From CAZZKG01 sp964654825 (GTDB lineage: Bacteria > Gemmatimonadota > CAZMKB01), in contig CAZZKG010000098.1 of the NCBI GenBank assembly GCA_964654825.1, forward strand, positions 1 through 9,124: DNA of 9,124 bases, in the 5' to 3' direction. A program made the translations under genes and the position numbers. Below, one piece after another: positions 6,827-9,124 of the stretch; the first letter of the stretch is position 1, and each line of letters opens with the position of its first letter. Under the pieces are notes generated by a model, which searched no databases, was not told where the DNA came from, and was given only the letters and a program-made list of their open reading frames with translations.

Positions 6827-6852
6827 ACAGAATCTTGTAGAGAGAGAGGAAC

Positions 6853-8157
6853 ATGAGACAGGTCGAAACGAGAGCACTCCCGAATATGCAGGGCACACCA
6901 ACCGGTGAAAGTGTGAAGGAGAGCTACCGCTACGTCAGGGAGTTCAGCCGGTACCTCTGCGAGCCGCTCGAGATAGAGGATTTTGTCGTCCAGACGATGC
7001 CTGGTGTGAGTCCAACCAAATGGCACCTGGCGCACACCAGCTGGTTTTTCGAGACATTCATACTTAGGGAAGGGTTGCGGGGATACACACCATATCACCC
7101 CGAGTACCACTATCTTTTCAATTCATATTACAATACGGTGGGGAGGCAATTTCCCAGGCCCGAGCGGGGACTTCTCTCGAGGCCGACCGTGGAAGAGGTG
7201 TTCCGGTATCGGGATCACGTTGACGCGTGCATGGAGGAACTTCTGAGTCGACTCGGCGAGGGGGAGGGAAGGTCGCTCCTTCCGATCATCCAGCTGGGTT
7301 TGCATCATGAACAGCAGCATCAGGAGCTGATGTTGACCGACATCAAAAACGTGCTGGGGTCGAATCCCCTGAAACCGGCGTACCGTGAATCCCGGGAGCT
7401 CCGTACACCTTCGACGGCGCCTCCATTCGAGTGGATTCTTCATCAGGGAGGTCTGAGCTCCATCGGGTTCTATGGTCCGGGGTTCTCGTATGATAACGAA
7501 ACACCCAGGCACCGGGTTTATCTGAATGCTTTCATGATCGGATCGCGTCCTGTTACAAACGGCGAGTTTTTGAGATTCATCGGTGACGATGGGTACTCAC
7601 GGCACGAATTGTGGCTCTCTGACGGGTGGGCTACAGTGAAGCGGGATGACTGGAAGGCTCCACTCTACTGGGAGAAGAGTCATGGAGAGTGGTGGCTGAT
7701 GACACTCGCCGGGATGCGGCGTGTCTTGGAAGATGAACCGGTCTGTCACGTGAGTTTTTACGAGGCGGATGCGTTTGCCGCCTGGGCCGGAGCACGCCTC
7801 CCGACCGAAGCCGAGTGGGAAGTACATGCTCGGAATGCTCCTCTGGAAGGAAATTTTGTGGAGGATGGAATTCTGCACCCTGCTCCACCTGCTCAGGAGA
7901 CAGTGGAGGGAAAACCGCAGCAGCTTTTCGGTGACATCTGGGAGTGGACTCAGAGCTCCTACAGTCCTTATCCCGGGTACCGTCCCCTGCCTGGGGCCAT
8001 AGGGGAGTACAATGGCAAATTCATGAGCAACCAGAAAGTACTGCGCGGCGGGTCGGTCGCAACGTCGAGAACACACATCCGTCCGACCTACCGGAATTTT
8101 TTCTATCCTGACGAACGCTGGCAGTTTATGGGATTGCGATTGGCGAAGGACGCTTGA
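6853..8157 (+). CDS. egtB: Ergothioneine biosynthesis protein EgtB (iron-dependent hercynine sulfoxide synthase)
   Basis: EgtB uses Fe(II) and O2 to join the imidazole C2 of hercynine to a thiol donor, giving a sulfoxide that is later cleaved to ergothioneine. The 434-residue product has the usual two domains. The DinB-like N-terminal domain (about 22-180) has WHLAHTSWFFETF (57-69) and HHEQQHQE (151-158), so His61, His152 and His156 are the expected iron ligands. The C-terminal FGE-sulfatase/lectin-like domain (about 192-432) has PRHRVYLNAFMIG, RLPTEAEWE (315-323), GDIWEWTQSSY (360-370) and a closing LRGGS...RPTYRNFF...MGLRLA. A tyrosine pair in NSYYNTVG (Tyr92, Tyr93) resembles the cysteine-using Chloracidobacterium enzyme. 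The ATG follows AGAGAGAGGA closely. Another in-frame ATG is at residue 12. egtD follows after 36 bases, so this is an egtBD operon. The identification is firm. The thiol donor is inferred. Confidence 0.96.
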   Translation: MRQVETRALPNMQGTPTGESVKESYRYVREFSRYLCEPLEIEDFVVQTMPGVSPTKWHLAHTSWFFETFILREGLRGYTPYHPEYHYLFNSYYNTVGRQFPRPERGLLSRPTVEEVFRYRDHVDACMEELLSRLGEGEGRSLLPIIQLGLHHEQQHQELMLTDIKNVLGSNPLKPAYRESRELRTPSTAPPFEWILHQGGLSSIGFYGPGFSYDNETPRHRVYLNAFMIGSRPVTNGEFLRFIGDDGYSRHELWLSDGWATVKRDDWKAPLYWEKSHGEWWLMTLAGMRRVLEDEPVCHVSFYEADAFAAWAGARLPTEAEWEVHARNAPLEGNFVEDGILHPAPPAQETVEGKPQQLFGDIWEWTQSSYSPYPGYRPLPGAIGEYNGKFMSNQKVLRGGSVATSRTHIRPTYRNFFYPDERWQFMGLRLAKDA

Positions 8158-8180
8158 GTCGAGCGCCATGAGATACAGCA

Positions 8181-8185
8181 AGGAG
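8181..8185 (+). promoter_or_regulatory. Ribosome binding site of egtD
   Basis: AGGAG lies eight bases before the ATG at 8194. An out-of-frame ATG at 8186 overlaps this stretch and is not used, because the EgtD frame begins only at 8194. Confidence 0.75.
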
Positions 8186-8193
8186 ATGATTGT

Positions 8194-9124
8194 ATGAGAG
8201 GAGTTTCCACAGCTGCCGGAACCACCGGTTCCCCGAGGTTTACGGTGTTCGGTACGGAAGCGGTCGTGAGCAGGCAGGACCTGGCCGCGGCGGTGAGAGA
8301 TGGCCTGTGCTCCTCGCCGAAGACGCTCCCCCCATGGTTATTCTACGATGAGGCGGGCTCGCGTCTCTTCGAGAGGATCACGAGACTGCCGGAATACTAC
8401 CAGACCCGCACCGAGAGGGGTTTACTCCTGACTCATGCGCGGGAAATAGCGGGAGAATTTCATGCGCCTGTCGACCTGGTGGAGTTCGGGAGCGGGAGTG
8501 CTTCGAAAACCAGGGTGCTCATCGATACATTCCTCGAGGCTCACGGGTATCTACGTTATATACCGATCGACATATCACGCTCGATGCTCATTACAAGTTC
8601 CCGGGCTCTGCTCGAGGAGTACAGATACGACACGTTTCAGATCGATGCGCTCGCCTGTGATTATATTCGAGGCCTCAATCAGTTGGACCGTGATGAGGGC
8701 CGCTCAAAGCTCATCATCTGGCTAGGATCATCCGTAGGAAACCTGGAGAGAGAAGAAGCCGCGGTGTTCCTCGGCAGGGTGAATGGAGCCATGACTTCCC
8801 GTGACCGGCTCCTGGTGGGGATCGACCTGCGCAAAGACAGGCAGATCCTCCAGCTCGCTTACAACGACCGTCAGGGGGTGACGGCGATGTTCAGCCTTAA
8901 CCTCCTCACACGGATCAATCGTGAACTCGGCGGGACTTTCGATCTGAGCTTGTTCCGACACACGGCGGTTTATAACGAACCCTCCGGAGCGGTGCAGATG
9001 TTTCTGGAGAGCCGCGACGACCAGACCGTCCGGATACGGGATATCGGGCGGGACATCGAATTTGCTTCCGGGGAGAGAATCCACACGGAAAACTCCTACA
9101 AGTACTCTCTCGATGAAGTGGAAG
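8194..9124 (+). CDS. egtD: L-histidine N-alpha-methyltransferase EgtD, 3' end beyond the window
   Basis: EgtD transfers three methyl groups from SAM to the alpha-amino group of histidine to make hercynine, the substrate of EgtB. The frame stays open from the ATG to the window end, giving 310 visible residues of the usual 320-330, so only the last few residues are missing. Motifs in order are LPPWLFYDEAGSRLFE with LPEYYQTRTE (45-74), SAM motif VEFGSGSASKT (96-106), PIDIS (124-128), WLGSSVGNL (176-184), AYNDRQGVTAMFSLNLL (222-238) and IHTENSYKYS (296-305). With a constant offset of 17, the histidine-binding residues I recall from the mycobacterial enzyme fall on Asn183, Tyr223, Met269, Glu299 and Ser301, all conserved. 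AGGAG (8181-8185) lies eight bases upstream of the start. It begins 36 bases after egtB and is surely cotranscribed with it. Confidence 0.96.
   Translation, partial: MRGVSTAAGTTGSPRFTVFGTEAVVSRQDLAAAVRDGLCSSPKTLPPWLFYDEAGSRLFERITRLPEYYQTRTERGLLLTHAREIAGEFHAPVDLVEFGSGSASKTRVLIDTFLEAHGYLRYIPIDISRSMLITSSRALLEEYRYDTFQIDALACDYIRGLNQLDRDEGRSKLIIWLGSSVGNLEREEAAVFLGRVNGAMTSRDRLLVGIDLRKDRQILQLAYNDRQGVTAMFSLNLLTRINRELGGTFDLSLFRHTAVYNEPSGAVQMFLESRDDQTVRIRDIGRDIEFASGERIHTENSYKYSLDEVE

Larger units (their letters stand above)
6654..6852 (+). promoter_or_regulatory. Intergenic region between divergent units, leader of egtB
   Basis: This is AT-rich compared with the flanking genes and holds no convincing small gene. 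It contains three AACTTC half-sites (6680-6685, 6715-6720, and inverted at 6698-6703), a perfect 10-base palindrome TTGATATCAA (6749-6758), and two small hairpins close to egtB (6792-6805 and 6810-6826). A weak plus-strand promoter candidate is TTGATA (6749-6754), 16 bases, then TAAATA (6771-6776), with only a partial -10 match. The egtB promoter should lie in this stretch, but I cannot fix it. Confidence 0.5.

Noticed and set aside
6853..8157. OvoA (ovothiol synthase) or a generic sulfatase-modifying factor
   Set aside because: OvoA carries a fused C-terminal methyltransferase that is absent here, and the DinB-like domain with iron histidines plus adjacent egtD identifies EgtB.
7597..8181. 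Minus-strand frame of 194 codons over egtB
   Set aside because: EgtB is unambiguous on the plus strand. The antisense product has no recognisable motif.
1..9124. CRISPR array, insertion sequence, phage or defence system, tRNA or rRNA
   Set aside because: I saw no regularly spaced repeats, terminal inverted repeats, transposase or nuclease motifs, or RNA gene signatures on either strand.

Overview
The window is bacterial chromosomal DNA, probably from a draft or metagenome assembly, because a run of exactly 100 Ns (4396-4495) joins two contigs. Coding density is high, genes are closely spaced, Shine-Dalgarno sites are good, and GTG start codons occur. The lipoprotein signal and the GT39-type membrane glycosyltransferase fit a bacterium with a developed cell envelope. 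Nothing here allows a firm taxonomic assignment.

Layout: two divergent transcription units flank an intergenic region at about 6537-6852. To the left, on the minus strand in transcription order, are a two-domain GNAT acetyltransferase (6536-5571), a class I SAM-dependent O-methyltransferase of the acetylserotonin/plant-OMT type (5495-4497), a nitrilase-superfamily amidohydrolase whose N-terminus is lost in the assembly gap (4395-3649), a GT39/PMT-type integral membrane glycosyltransferase (3559-1976), a short-chain dehydrogenase (1952-1134) and an uncharacterised lipoprotein (1132-8). A consensus-like sigma70 promoter (TTGACG, 17 bp, TATAAT) precedes the GNAT gene. The SDR and lipoprotein genes are one base apart and probably translationally coupled.

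To the right, on the plus strand, is an ergothioneine biosynthesis pair. egtB (6853-8157) encodes the non-haem iron sulfoxide synthase. egtD (8194 to the window end) encodes the histidine N-alpha-trimethyltransferase and is cut by the window edge after 310 codons. EgtD makes hercynine from histidine and SAM, and EgtB joins hercynine to a thiol donor with O2. The EgtB carries the iron-binding histidines and a tyrosine pair (Y92, Y93) like that described in the cysteine-using EgtB of Chloracidobacterium. No egtA or egtC lies in the window, which fits a shortened route using free cysteine, although such genes could lie outside it.

The left-hand genes do not form a pathway I recognise. I found no CRISPR array, mobile element, phage gene, tRNA or rRNA. 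The points most worth following are the EgtB active-site type, the nitrilase start hidden by the gap, and the repeated AACTTC half-sites and small hairpins in the divergent intergenic region.
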